From NCBI RefSeq assembly GCF_022201045.2, contig NC_068558.1, positions 41,187,501 to 41,251,500 of the forward strand: DNA of 64,000 nt, in the 5' to 3' direction. Numbering within the stretch: the first letter of the stretch is position 1; every line of letters starts with the position of its first letter. The position numbers and the translations under genes are program-made. This stretch comes from Citrus sinensis (Eukaryota; Streptophyta; Magnoliopsida; Sapindales; Rutaceae). The notes under the pieces were generated by a model that had not been told where the DNA came from, did not search any database, and saw nothing but the letters and a program-made list of their open reading frames with translations. Of this stretch, positions 1 through 11,870 are shown in pieces.

Positions 1-550
1 TGCTCTTGCTCAATTTTGTTACAATCCATTCTCAGATTATGTATTGAACCTTCAAAGCATTCGGTGTACCTCAATCTATTTAGGAGGTCGGACAACTATT
101 TGCAACTTTATTTTTACTATATTTAGCACGAGCTGCTGACCATATAAATTGTCGGGGAAAACTCCAATAGTATCATTCACATGATCTTGGAACTCATTTC
201 CAAAAGTTGTGATGAATACCCAACCTTTAAGAAAATATTATATTTGTATGATAGAAAAAGAAGTCAAAAAAGGAAACAACAAAAATGGTCTGATTTCCTT
301 CATCCTGTCTCTCGATCCTCAGATCAAATTGAGTATTCCTAACACTAGCACTGACTAGGTTATAGAAACTGGAGTGTATTCCAAAATCTAGCTCACCCTC
401 TTGCCTCATCTACAGATTATCCAACTCAACTGCTGGCCTTCTCTATTTTCAATTAATGTCTCTTTGTAGTTTTGTATCAATAAATCAGATCAAGCATGAA
501 GATCCTAGCATGTACCTATTCATCATGTTGTTTACTTCCAGTCTCCTAGT

Positions 551-610
551 GCACAATTGTTTTCTGCACACCTTCCATTAGCACAATTGTTTTCCGCACA
601 CCTTCCATTC
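551..610. repeat. 30-bp tandem duplication in PNP1 intron
   Basis: The word gcacaattgttttctgcaca at 551 recurs at 581 with one base change, followed by the same ccttccatt. It is a simple two-copy direct repeat with a period of 30 bases inside intronic DNA. No function is suggested. Confidence 0.7.
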
Positions 611-763
611 ATATAATTTAGCAGAAACTTGTTTGCAAACTTAGGTAGATTATCCAGGTGAGCTGAAATGTGACCTCTTTAAACAACTAAAACAAGACTT
701 GTGTGACATGAAATAAAAATCTCCATCACTGCATTAAAACTAACATTCAAATTAAAAGCAAAC

Positions 764-3700
764 CTCTATCATCAATATTGCATCATCAGAGCCAGCCAGC
801 AACAAGTCCAATTGTGAGTCTTCCATCTCTTGGGTGGTTGGGTTCACAATAAACTTGTCACCAACTAGACCAACTCGAACTCCCGCAATTACTTTTGAAT
901 TTGGCACCTCTGAAAGAGCACTGTGGTTTCAAAAGATTACAAATTGAAAATAGATATTCTACTGATTCTATGTATTTGCAAGAGAATGGCACTACATAAG
1001 AGTATGATCAGACTTACACCGCTATTCCAGCAGCTGTGACTGCCAGAGCATCAGGGAAATGCAGACCATCATAACTCAAAACCTGTAAGCATTAGGTGAC
1101 AATAAGAAAAGCAAAATGAGCTATACAGATGACAGTGAGGGACACCATAAGTCACAATTACTCATGGACTATATTTTCACAAAAGCCATTGATCAGTTAG
1201 ACTATTTGTACATTACAATATTACATCATTAATATACTTGCTTTCAAGTTTCTTATACAAATAATAAACAACAAATTAAGTGAGCACTATTAATGCTAGA
1301 TAGAACACAGTGCAAGACTGGATGGATCATGACGGTGATAAGATGCATACAATATAACCTTGTCGGCAAGTATTTTAATTATGTTGGCATCAATGGTATA
1401 AGGGTAAAGTATCCCAATTCCCATTAGATCAAAATACCACGTTCTTGTCATTTTCACCAGGGGAATGGATGAGAAATTTTGCTCATATTGAACCAGTAAA
1501 AACTTTAACTATTTGGTCATAGATCTGTAACTTATCAATAAAATTCATTAAAGAATGTTAAGATACCGAAAATATAATAATACATCAGTTTTTAACTTAT
1601 TTATTCCATCACGTGAAATTTATGTTTTCCTTCTAAAAGGAGACAATTAAGTAAAGGAAATCTTCAAGAGAGATACAAAAGAAGCATACCCAAGAGAGTA
1701 TCTGAGTTTCATGGTAAAAGCCCTTAATCAAAGTTGGACGAAGAGGCCGATCAATCAATCTACAAACAAGGACCTATATGCAACCAAATAGAGACAAATA
1801 CATAAATGGAGAGATGATGAATACAAAAATTATAAAGGGATACAATAACCATCAAGTCCAAATACCAAACAAGATACCACTATGTACTTCAAAAAAGCAT
1901 CAAATGCTTCATGACTTCTTTATCATATCATCATAGCCACTATTGAGCTACATAATTCCAGTTAGCAAGTTCAACCAATAATAGGTATCAATAAGAAAAT
2001 TCTTTTCACAGTTGCAAAGGGCATCTGAGAAATCTAAGAATTTGAGAGAAAAAAGCACAAAAATGTAAATGATGATATATTTTAGGAAACACCATGATGT
2101 CTAACGTTATTCTTTACATAAAGTAATTATATTCTAATCCTCTAGTAAGCAAGCATCCTAAACAGATTACTGGTGGTCTCAAGCAAAGTTGAAAATGTAA
2201 ATTATTATGCTCTCCCTAGGCCAAAGATACTAATACCTACAGTTACTGTTTGCACATGCAATGAAAGGTAGAAAATGGAACTTAAAGGAAGGCCAATTAT
2301 AACAGCAAAATATATAGCCAGAGTGACTATTCAAATGCAATAGGATAATCAAAGAAACACAGTTTATATATATTTATAAAAATACATATATAACCATACC
2401 TGGATTTAAGAAAGTGCTGAAGCACTCCAATATATGTACGCACAACAGCAAACAATTATAACGGATATACAAGCGAATATTAGAGATCCAAAAAAGGCTA
2501 CTTTAATCAACTTCATTAGGTTGTTTAAAAATTATTTTGCTAGAAAAGCAAAAAGTTTGTAGTTAACTCTTAGCCAATGAAATATATTAGAGAGGCTAAC
2601 CTTAATCAAAGTCAGTTTGGCTCAATATATCAGTTAGTTAAATATAAAAACTTACTCAAATAGTTCTGATCATTCGTATACGCAATATACTAAAGGGTCA
2701 CATGGTTTAGAGGGCCCACTCCATTATGAACTATACACAAATCTATCTACTCTGAATAATATATGCATGCATGTTTTAGTTTTATTAATATATGTGCCAG
2801 TGTAACTATGTAGATTAGCTGTCAGAGGAGACATGGGTTAGCTCTATGATTATATTGGCTGTCAGAGGAGACATGAATTAGCTCTATGTGACTCATGAAA
2901 CACCATTAACTTTCAAAATTCTATACAGAAGTTGAACAAAGATCCCATTTATGACTTTTGCGGATAATTTAGCTCTCTTTCATTTTTGGACACCTTAAGA
3001 TTTACAGATAACATAAAAATGAATCCTTCCATGCTTGCCCTAATATAAAATTTACCAGAAAATTAAAGCCACAACAAAAAGTGAGAGTAACAACAGACGA
3101 AAGAATACTTTTGGATGGCAATAGTTGTACCTCATGATCTTTTGTCCTCCCTTCTCGTTTAAAGAAGCCACCACTAAAGCAACATTGAATTAAGCATGAA
3201 AATAAGTCTTATTTCACAATTATTAAGATTAAATTAGACAAAATAAAAAAAAAAGGTAGGAAAATACGGCAAGATGCACCTTGTCCGACCTGCTGCTGAA
3301 AAACGCTCTTGATAATTCACATTAAGAGGGAAAAAATCAGAAGGCTCACTTGGGACATCAGCCAAACAAACAGACGTGTAGATTATCTGCAAAAAGCATT
3401 AATGCATTAATTCTTTTTAACTATTACATTAATGCATTAGTTCTATTGAAGTAGCATTAGTTCTATATAAACATGCCAAAACCATTTTTTTTCCCTTTAA
3501 GAAACATCTGGTTAATATTCAGGATCTTAAAATCAAACTCGACTTTGGTAATATGATTAAACTTACAAAATTGGCTCTTAAAGGTCCTGTTGTATTAACC
3601 TAGGTTCCTACTATTTCATAAAGTAAGTTCTCCTTTCCCTTTTATGTTATTTAAATCCAGCTTCATTCTCACAAAGAAAGGCAAAGGAACAGTTTTCCAA

Positions 3701-5203
3701 AGGCAGCTTTAGAAAATATTTCCACCACCAGCAATGATCAGCTTTCATGACCATTTAACTGTTGTCAGATCTTTTTATCTCCATAACTTCATGTAAGCAT
3801 ACAGTAACAATTTTCTAAACCAAAATGGTTTGAATAAAGCTCCATGGATATCATTTTTTCAGTGGTAAAGTTATGACATTTTGAGAAATCTTAGAATGAC
3901 AATCAAGTTACAAAGATATTAACAAAGCATACTTTCAATATGCATAGTATATGTTTCCTAAGTAAATCCCTCTAAGCAAGTGAGTACTAACAGTTTCTCC
4001 ATCTGTCACTGTAACAGCACCACTAGCTTGTCTTCCCATATGGCCAGTCTCAACCAGAATCTACAAGAACACAGCAAATAGTTTAAATCAGGAGCATACT
4101 CTGGTACAGCTTTTCCTAATAAAATCCATATATGAAGTGATTAAAAAGGAAGCAAAAAAGAAATCATGAAAAAGAGAAAGCTTTAGGTCCATATGGAATT
4201 AAACTCTTTTAACATGAGACTTTTAATGGGAAGATTATTCTCCAAAACAAAATAAGTTACAGCTACAGAGAGACACAATTTCCATGAGGCAATTGAATAC
4301 CCAAAACTAATTTACAGTAAGTATCATGATTATATAGCAACCACCTGAAATTATTTAGAGAGAGAGAGAGAGAGAAGGATAACAAAAAGGTTCTCTTCCA
4401 AGTGAGAGCTCTCCTCGAATACTTACAGTCAAAAAAGATCAAGCTTCTAAAGCTATTAAGGCTTTCAGCGTAAAGATAAAAGAATCTATTGATGAAATTT
4501 TAAAGGAGGCTTATTCATTTCATTTTACTATTTCAGGGATTTTAGTTCGATAGAATGATTAGCGTTCCGGCAACGTTGCTTAAATGCGTTTAAGGAAACG
4601 ATCAAACAAATTGTGGGAAAACTCTTCAGTTCTTAATTCCTCATTCAATTTGTGTGAAAATTGTTCATTGCTTGATGGCAACCACCAAAAAGTTAATCAA
4701 AGTACATCTTTTTGACACTCACTATCATCTCTTTCACGGCTCAAAAGTCCTACAAGCCAAATTTGGAGCCAAGGAAACCATGGTTATAATTTGAAATATA
4801 AATGTACTGCAAGTGTTCAGTAAACGCGAACTATAAATATATCTTCAGCTTTAACACGAAATTCAAAATATTCCAAACCGAAATAACCATATTTTAGACT
4901 TACTTGTCTGTCACCGAAAGGAATTTTGACAGAAACCGGTTGGGGAAAACTCGGCAAGGCATCGCTCAAAACCGGTTCAGAAACTTCCGGTCCGGTTGCT
5001 GAAGCTCGAACACTAAACCGCTCGCTGTACTTTCTTCTTGATAAGAGCAGAGAGAGAGAACGAAACTTGGAAGATTTTTGTGAAGTGGAGAAGCGAGGAC
5101 AATTTGGGGATAAAGAAAGCTTGCAGCGAGTGGAGAGTGAGAAATGAGAAGAGTGTGGATGGTACGGCCTAATATGTAGGCCGCCAGGGCTTGTTGCTAA
5201 CAT
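764..5203 (-). CDS. PNP1: Chloroplast polyribonucleotide nucleotidyltransferase (PNPase), 5' part only
   Basis: This is the N-terminal part of plastid PNPase, a phosphorolytic 3'-5' exoribonuclease that processes, degrades and polyadenylates chloroplast RNA. I read seven exons on the minus strand: 5203-4904, 4060-3992, 3386-3280, 3173-3131, 1773-1690, 1082-1018 and 920-764. All have GT-AG junctions and consistent phases, giving about 275 residues of a family usually near 900. Residues 1 to about 90 are Ser/Arg-rich and poor in acidic residues, as in a plastid transit peptide. The first RNase PH domain follows, with recognisable stretches [42 protein letters not shown] and [18 protein letters not shown]. 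The second RNase PH domain and the KH and S1 domains must lie beyond base 1. The region 1-763 looks like intron. The start was chosen because it opens the transit peptide and no upstream in-frame alternative is better. Family assignment is firm; exon ends are by eye. Confidence 0.93.
2818..2888. repeat. 40-bp tandem duplication in PNP1 intron
   Basis: Two adjacent copies of gctgtcagaggagacatg, each followed by a form of ttagctctatg, start at 2818 and 2858. They lie in the long intron between the fourth and fifth coding exons of the PNPase gene. Confidence 0.75.
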
Positions 5204-5241
5204 CTTGTTTTGGCTCTCACTAACTTTGCTTATTGCTACTG

Positions 5242-5280
5242 CGAGAGAGAGAGAGAAGAGAGGAGAGAGAGAGAAAGAGG
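5242..5280 (-). promoter_or_regulatory. CT-rich 5' leader (Y patch) of PNP1
   Basis: A GA-repeat tract on the plus strand reads as a CT-dinucleotide tract on the minus strand, 39-77 bases upstream of the PNP1 start codon. CT-rich pyrimidine patches are common around plant core promoters and 5' leaders. The role here is inferred from position only. Confidence 0.4.
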
Positions 5281-7150
5281 GGGATTTTATCCGTTTCGAT
5301 TTCGAAGGCGCGCACAGAGAGAGTAAATGAGTAATGGGTGTTTGTTGTCGTTGGGTAAGTGAAGGACCGGGCTTGGGTTGGGCCCGGGCTTGATCTCTGC
5401 GCCGTCGTTAGCTTGGGCTTAGACATGGGCTTGATCCTTCGGCTGCATTTAGCTTGTACGCGCCCCAGGTTCTTTCTCAGAAAAAAACAAATAAAAATGT
5501 AATCTGAATAATTTCATCCAATACTACTGTTATTATTTAAAAAATAGGGGACTTTATCTAAACAAGTTTTTTTTTGGGGGAATATCCATAAATACAGCCC
5601 CATGTGGCTTGGGCAATATCAAATGGAAGTTGAGGCTAAAAATCCATCGGAAAAAAAAAATAAAATAAATGTAACTATTAATAGTAAATTTTTAAATCAA
5701 TTTTTATTGTTACACTAGAATCTCTCTACAATAATTTTCTATACACCTTCCTATAGTCATAAAAATTATGGCCCTAAATTGGGTCAGTGATAAATAAGAA
5801 TAAACTTTACTTTATGGTAAGTTTTATGCATATCGTCTTGAGTAACTTGCTTTCACGTAATAATAATTATTTGAAACATGTATATGTTTAAAACTCCATA
5901 TTGTAATAAATTATAAGTTTTCTAAATTTCGTCTTGAATAACTTGCCTCCACATAGTAATAATTATTTGTATATTGCAAAAATATATATGTTAAATTAAA
6001 TGTTTAACATGAAATAAAAGTTTTGCTGAAATCATTTGAGACAATGATTTATTCTTTAGAGTTATTATCACATCTTTAAACTTTCAGGCATATAATAATT
6101 CAGTAGTATAGACACCTTGTTGAAGCCAAAACATTTCTACCTTGTCAAGCATGTTAGAGTTTCGTGTAATTGACACACTCTATTAATTAATTATTAATAG
6201 ATTTATCTCTATATTACTTACACTAAGGATAACAAAGTCAATAATAATTTTTGAACTAAATATCTACTAAGTTATAACCTTCTTAAAATAATAAAATTAA
6301 TTGGTTTTAACAATGTGAGTACATCGTAGTTTTACTATATATGAGGTAATATATAATTCCTTTTACTTCAATATTCAAATGAATATGAATATTAAAAGGT
6401 TGTTATAAGCTTTAATTTATTCCTAATAAATAACTCAATTAGTGTGGTCTCTTATAATGAAAACAAGACAAAACAAGAGAGTTGTATTTATATGTTGTGT
6501 TAACGAAAAGTCACGAGGGGTTCTATATGCTCAAAGTCATATTTATCTCTCAAGAATTTTCCCTCAAGGGATAAAATTATAACGTTAGGGATGTAGTGGA
6601 TAATTAAAAAAAAGTTAAAAATCTAATTACTTAAATTAAAAATCATAGAGACCTAAAGAGTCCAGATCATTGTTACTGCCTTTAATAAAAAAAAATGTTA
6701 GTAAGCATCAACCATTTGGTGATTTACTGTGGATAAATAAAAATGAGAAAAGCCGGCTTTGTAATATATTTTTTTATATATATTTGGAACACTATTTTAT
6801 TTTATCTTATTCTTTTACACAATCTTATCTTTTATATAAACTTTTATTTCATTTGATACATGTCGATAAATAATTTAAAAAAAAAAGTTTGATGAGAGTG
6901 GAAAATTCTATCCTACTAAATACTAATTTTATATTTTTATGATTACTCGAACTCATATTACCTCAGGCATAAATTACATTAACCGTCAATTACAATCAAA
7001 GACTTTTATTTATTTTAATCAATGCATACAGCGGGATCCTGTACTATAAAATTATTATATACTCATTCTAGCAGCTATTATACATTACTTCAGATATATA
7101 ATTTACTTTTTAATTATTGATTATGATAGTTAAATTATTATTAACAACTA
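5281..7150. other. Intergenic, AT-rich
   Basis: This is the upstream side of PNP1. It holds several hundred bases of AT-rich sequence with short homopolymer runs and stop codons in all frames. I see no gene, RNA or delimitable element here. Confidence 0.6.
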
Positions 7151-7162
7151 TCTTTAATTATA

Positions 7163-7810
7163 GGGAAATAATCATTGTACCACCTTCAAACCCTATGTTC
7201 ATCCAACCACCATAAAATTTTAACATGTTCTCTGCATCACCTTTCTTTTGAAATTTGTATCAATTAGTTATTTTTGCACTAACACCATTAAATAATTTAA
7301 ACGAAATAATAATTTTACCCCTAAATAAATTAAAAGACCATTTTATCTTATAAAGGCTTTGAAAAAAAAAATATATAATTATAAAAATACCCTAAATTTA
7401 AAAAAAATAAATCCAAAATAGAGGTGCTCAGTTGATTTTTATTAAATTTAGATTTTGTAAAATTTTATTAATTATTTTTATTAGAAATTTACAATTTTAC
7501 AAATTTTTATTAAAATAAGTGAATTTATTTATTAAAAAATAAATCCCAAAATTTTAATAATTTAGGGGATTTTTATTAAATCCCAAAATTTTGTAATTAT
7601 TTTTATAATTATAAATTTTTATTAAAAATAAAAATTCTACTTTTTGGATTTATTTATTTATTAAGTGTAGGGGTATTTTTAACGGTGTTAGTGCAAAAGT
7701 AACTAATTGATACAAATTTCAAAAGAAAAGTGGTGCAGATAACATGTTAGAATTTTATGGCGGTTGGATGAATATAAAGCAAAAGAAAGGTAGCGCAATG
7801 ATAATTTTCT
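7163..7810. mobile_element. MULE-type MITE, long terminal inverted repeats
   Basis: The left part (about 7163-7300) and right part (about 7675-7810) are inverted copies over roughly 130 bases, with shared blocks such as caaatttgtatcaattagtt on opposite strands. The ends read GGGAAATAATCATTG and, on the other strand, AGAAAATTATCATTG. The direct repeat ttaattata flanks the element at 7154-7162 and 7811-7819, and identity extends to 12 bases if tct is included. The interior is AT-rich and non-coding. A 9-bp TSD with long TIRs points to the Mutator superfamily. Confidence 0.85.
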
Positions 7811-7960
7811 TTAATTATATAATCCCGATCTAATGGGCGACTGCATATATGATGGTTGTTCATTGGCAAAGTTGTGAGCCCCACAATACAATTCTACCGA
7901 TAATAAATTACTACACATGCACTTAATAAATCCTTAATCATAAAAGTTTCTTAGCCCCAT

Positions 7961-8219
7961 AGGTTGGTCTGTTGGGCAGCAGTTTTCACTAATATATCAT
8001 TCCTTAATTATTTACCAACAAGTGCGTAAATCATATAGTATGCGGTTATTCTAACTTAACTAAGGTCCTCGGTTTAAGGTTTGAAAATGCAGTTACGTTA
8101 AATACTTGTTAAGAGATTTTTGCCACCCTAATGATTCTATCCGGCTCAAATTTAGATGAATCGAGATCTAATGTGATCTTTGCATAATAGATTATTAACA
8201 CACAAAAAAAAAAAAAAAA
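7961..8219 (+). mobile_element. Probable SINE with poly(A) tail and 19-bp target duplication
   Basis: A 19-base direct repeat beginning aaaagtttct and ending agccccat (one T/C difference) lies at 7942-7960 and 8220-8238. Between the copies are about 240 bases ending in an uninterrupted A run that merges into the right repeat. A long TSD plus a 3' A tail and no coding capacity is the signature of LINE-mobilised SINEs. A weak tRNA-like B box (ggtttgaaaat) lies near 8080, and tgggcagcagt near 7973 resembles an A box, but both are degenerate and too far apart, so tRNA ancestry is uncertain. Confidence 0.65.
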
Positions 8220-8563
8220 AAAAGTTTCTCAGCCCCATGTCAAGTTCTTTTGTCATACTTCAACTAGCAAAAGCAAGTCACATATGCACATCATGCGTAG
8301 CAGATTCATAATATATTAATAATGCGTTTTGGTACAAGTCATGCACACTATGGTGCACGACATCGCGCATGGCAAGTCATGATTGGTAGGCTCTGTGTTA
8401 TGGGCTTGAGAGGCCACCAATCATGGCTTGCTACGTGCTACATCATACACCATAATGTGTGTAACATACCGCACCATAATGTGTGCGGCTTCATGCATTG
8501 AATTAGTACTCGATTAATAATATATTCTATATCTACTTTCTTAAACATCAAAGTGATAAAATG

Positions 8564-8704
8564 GGGGGAACCTTAGGTGCAACAGTGTTACCGTGCTACA
8601 GTTGCATCTAACCGTTGGATGTCAGTGGACCCCACCAATCCAACTGCATCCAACGGCTAGATGCAACTGTGGCATGGTGCCACAGTTGCACCGTAGCTTG
8701 ATCC
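8564..8704. mobile_element. 141-bp foldback MITE, copy 1
   Basis: The element folds on itself along almost its whole length. The ends are GGGGGAACCTTAGGTGCAAC and, on the other strand, GGATCAAGCTACGGTGCAAC. The internal arms contain ccaacggctagatgcaactg and its complement. An exact 9-bp direct repeat gataaaatg flanks it at 8555-8563 and 8705-8713. The second copy is at 18489-18631 in opposite orientation. The TSD length fits Mutator-like elements. Confidence 0.88.
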
Positions 8705-8842
8705 GATAAAATGAATTGTGATTGTTATAAAACATCTTAAAATTGTATACTATAAATTTTGAATTCAAACCCTACCCAAATGGGTGTAAATGGAATTTAA
8801 TTTTCAGTTAAAAAAAACACATGAAAAGTATATCAGTGTTGT

Positions 8843-9017
8843 GGGTAATGCTATTTATACATGAAATTGCACATAAAACTGTACACGATCTTAAAGAAAT
8901 ATTTCATTACAAAGCAAACTTATTTACTTTACTAATTTTATCTCTCTGTACAAGTGTACTCACTTTATTTGTCATGTGTAATTTTTGTGCGCATCTCATC
9001 TGCAAATAGCCTGTTCC
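8843..9017. mobile_element. Possible small foldback MITE
   Basis: The left end GGGTAATGCTATTTATACAT and the reverse-complemented right end GGAACAGGCTATTTGCAGAT share a gapped inverted repeat of about 35 bases, including the CTATTT core and an A-rich block. The flanking 9-mers cagtgttgt and tagtattgc match at only six positions, so the boundaries are tentative. Confidence 0.4.
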
Positions 9018-9522
9018 TAGTATTGCAATATTGTATGCTTCTTGCTTATTCTAGCAGGCAGAAACTAATACATACATACATATATGTATTTATATTCATA
9101 TGCATTCATATACATGTACACACACACACCCACGAACCTGCAGTTACACTTGCATGCAGCAAGATTCAGTTCGTGAGGTCAGGCCTCATCATCATTTGCT
9201 GATAAAGTGGCCGAATTTTTCCTTGGCTTGTTTGATGACAAAAAGTCAACAAATCTTTGGCTATTACGTGAAGTGAGAGATATACTGTTATGTATTTGTA
9301 TTGTATTGCATAAATTGTATTTTGTTAGTTTTTCAATAATGTTACTAAGTTACAAAATTTTGATAAATGCATTAAAGGACCAAAATATTAAGGTAATTAT
9401 GCACAACTTACTTTTTCTCAAAGACAATTTAACTATGTTTGGAAGTTATGACTAAGGGTATGTTACTATGTTTGGTATTGTTTGGATTCCTAAACAGTCA
9501 CTTCTTAATTAGATTTTGAAAT

Positions 9523-10605
9523 GAGTGCGACTATTAGCACCCCGTAACTTTTTTTTTAAACCCCTTTTCTCTCAAAACATACTTTAATTCCCAAAATATC
9601 ATTTTCCATTTTTTTTATTTTTTTAATTCAAAAAGAAAAACAATTCAATTTCTTCCAAACAACTCTAAGTACAAATATTATTTTTATAAATTTTTGAATT
9701 ATTAAATCATACATATTTTACTCAAAAAAATCAAATACATGTATGAATTAAGTAGAATTAAAATTGACTCAAATAGCTGTTATTTATTTTTTAAAATTAA
9801 AAATAAGTTTAGAAAGTTTTGTAAATTAAAAATAAGTTTACAAAACTTATTTTTATAAAGTTTAGAAAGTTTTGTAAATTAAAGTGGAGTCAAATGGCTA
9901 TTATTTATTTTTTTTAAATTAAAAATAAGTTTAGAAATTTTTGTAAATTAAAAATAACTTTACAAAACTTATTATTATAAAATTTTGTAAATTAAAGTGG
10001 AGTCAAATAGCTATTATTTATTTTTTTAAATTGAAAACAAGTTTAGAAAGTTTTGTAAATTAAAAATAAGTTTACAAAACTTATTATTAGAAAGTTTAGA
10101 AAGTTTTGTAAATTAAAGTGGAGTCAAATAGCTATTATTTATTTTTTTAAAATTAAAAATAAGTTTAGAAAATTTTGTAAATTAAAAATAAGTTTACAAA
10201 ACTTATTATTAGAAAGTAAGTTTTGTAAATTAAAGTGGACTCAAATAGCTATTATTTATTTTTTTTAAATTAAAAATAAGTTTAGAAAATTTTGTAAATT
10301 AAAAATAAGTTTACAAAACTTATTATTAGAAAGTAAGTTTTGTAAATTAAAGTGGACTCAAATAGTTATTTTTTGTTTTTTAAATTAAAAATAAGTTTAA
10401 ATTAAAAGTAAGTTTTGTAAATTTCTCAAGAAAAAGTTGTTTGTGAGGAAACAAAAATTGTAAAAGACTTTGGTGTAGTTGTATGGGTATAAAGAGTTGA
10501 AAAGAGAAATATAATAGTATAACTAGATTTATTTTGTCCTTTAATGTAATTACAATAGGAGAGGGGTTTTATAAGAATTATAGAGGGGTGCCAATAGTTC
10601 AACTC
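9523..10605. mobile_element. 1.08-kb MULE-type element with internal tandem repeats
   Basis: The ends read GAGTGCGACTATTAGCACCC and, on the other strand, GAGTTGAACTATTGGCACCC. The exact 9-bp direct repeat ttttgaaat flanks them at 9514-9522 and 10606-10614. There is no coding capacity. Most of the interior is a tandem array with a unit near 115 bases. The termini resemble those at 15603, 39773 and 54819, suggesting related families. Confidence 0.85.
9763..10400. repeat. Tandem array, about 115-bp unit, five to six copies
   Basis: Each unit runs tcaaatagctattatttatt, a T/A run, ttaaaaataagtttagaaag, ttttgtaaattaaaaataag, tttacaaaacttatta, then agtgga before the next unit. Starts are near 9768, 9889, 10004, 10127, 10240 and 10358. 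Each unit contains an internal inverted repeat (aagttttgtaaa against tttacaaaactt). The array lies wholly inside the 9523-10605 element. Confidence 0.85.
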
Positions 10606-10614
10606 TTTTGAAAT

Positions 10615-11870
10615 AATCAATTTTAAAAATAAATTCTTAACATATTTGGTAAGTTTAGATTTTCAAACAATTACTTCAAAAATAATTTGTTAAATATGTT
10701 TGGTAAATTAATTCCAATATTTGGTGTCAGCTTATAATGACTAAAATATCCCTATTTTATTAAAAAGGATACTAATTTTAGTACAAATTCAAATCATTTA
10801 TTAAGTAATTACAAACAATAGAGCCATTCTTTCTATAGAAATGGTATGCATTAATGGAATTGTTAATTATGTAATAAATAAAATAATATGTATTAAATAA
10901 AGGAGTGTGCCCCTCCAAGTGTTAAGAGGAAATCACGATGAAACCTATCAACAGAGCCTATTCACGATGACTAACCACCTGAGACTTGGCCGCCGTTTAC
11001 CAGTCTAGCCATTGGAAGTGGTGGTGAACCAATGGTTAGCTCCATCTGAATGCTGCATTGTGGTGCATTCACGGCCACCGTCCCTTTTTTCCTGATGAAT
11101 AGATGATGGGTCATTCGATTTCGAGTTTGATAATCCCAGTACTGTCTTAAATAGAGAATTCTCATAGTCACCGATGATATTGCCGGAGAGATCGCCGGTG
11201 GCCGGAGATTGTTTTCCTTTTTTATTTTTTATTTTCAATAAAAATTATAAATATTAAAAATTTACTTTATTTTAGTGTAGAGGTATATTTGGAAGTGAAC
11301 TATTAAAATGAGGATATTATTGGTATTTTACGTTACAATATCATTCTTTATTACTTTTGTCATATGTAATTTTTTGTTTAAAGCTCATGTATGTACAAAA
11401 TTACACGTGATAAATAAAACGAAGGCACTTAAATAAAGATATAAGTAATAAGGTAAACAAGTTTATTATATTTTAAAATATTTTTTATCTTCAATAATTA
11501 TATGTAATTTTTTTAGAGCACAAATACATGTAGTAAACTAGTACACGATGTCGTTGATGTTATGTCAAAGTCACTGCTTAGAATTTCTCTTCTCATGGCA
11601 TGCTGAGGAGAAATAATTTGTACATTTTCTTATTAAAATCAAAAACAAAATATAGGGGGTCTTTAAAAATATAAAAAAGGAAGGCAAAGCGCAAAATGTG
11701 TGCCGGAAAGTCGGTGGCCTGGTAGGGTTCCAGTTCCCGCCATTAATTCCGGCCAACAGTCATCGTCGACAGTTACCCACCCAGCACTTACAAAAGCTTC
11801 TTCTTTTATTCCCCCCCGGGATCCCGTTCTGTAAAAGGTCATACAACACTCTCTAGTGCGCACATTTCAC
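10615..11870. other. Intergenic region upstream of the EMSY-LIKE gene
   Basis: AT-rich sequence holding an isolated patch of higher GC near 10900-11220, with short open frames on the minus strand that resemble no family I know. Transcription of the EMSY-LIKE gene probably starts in the last 200 bases, but I see no convincing TATA box. Confidence 0.45.

Noticed and set aside
8041..8090. tRNA-like boxes in the SINE
   Set aside because: The B-box-like ggtttgaaaat is not flanked by a foldable acceptor or anticodon arm, so no tRNA gene is called here or anywhere else in the window.
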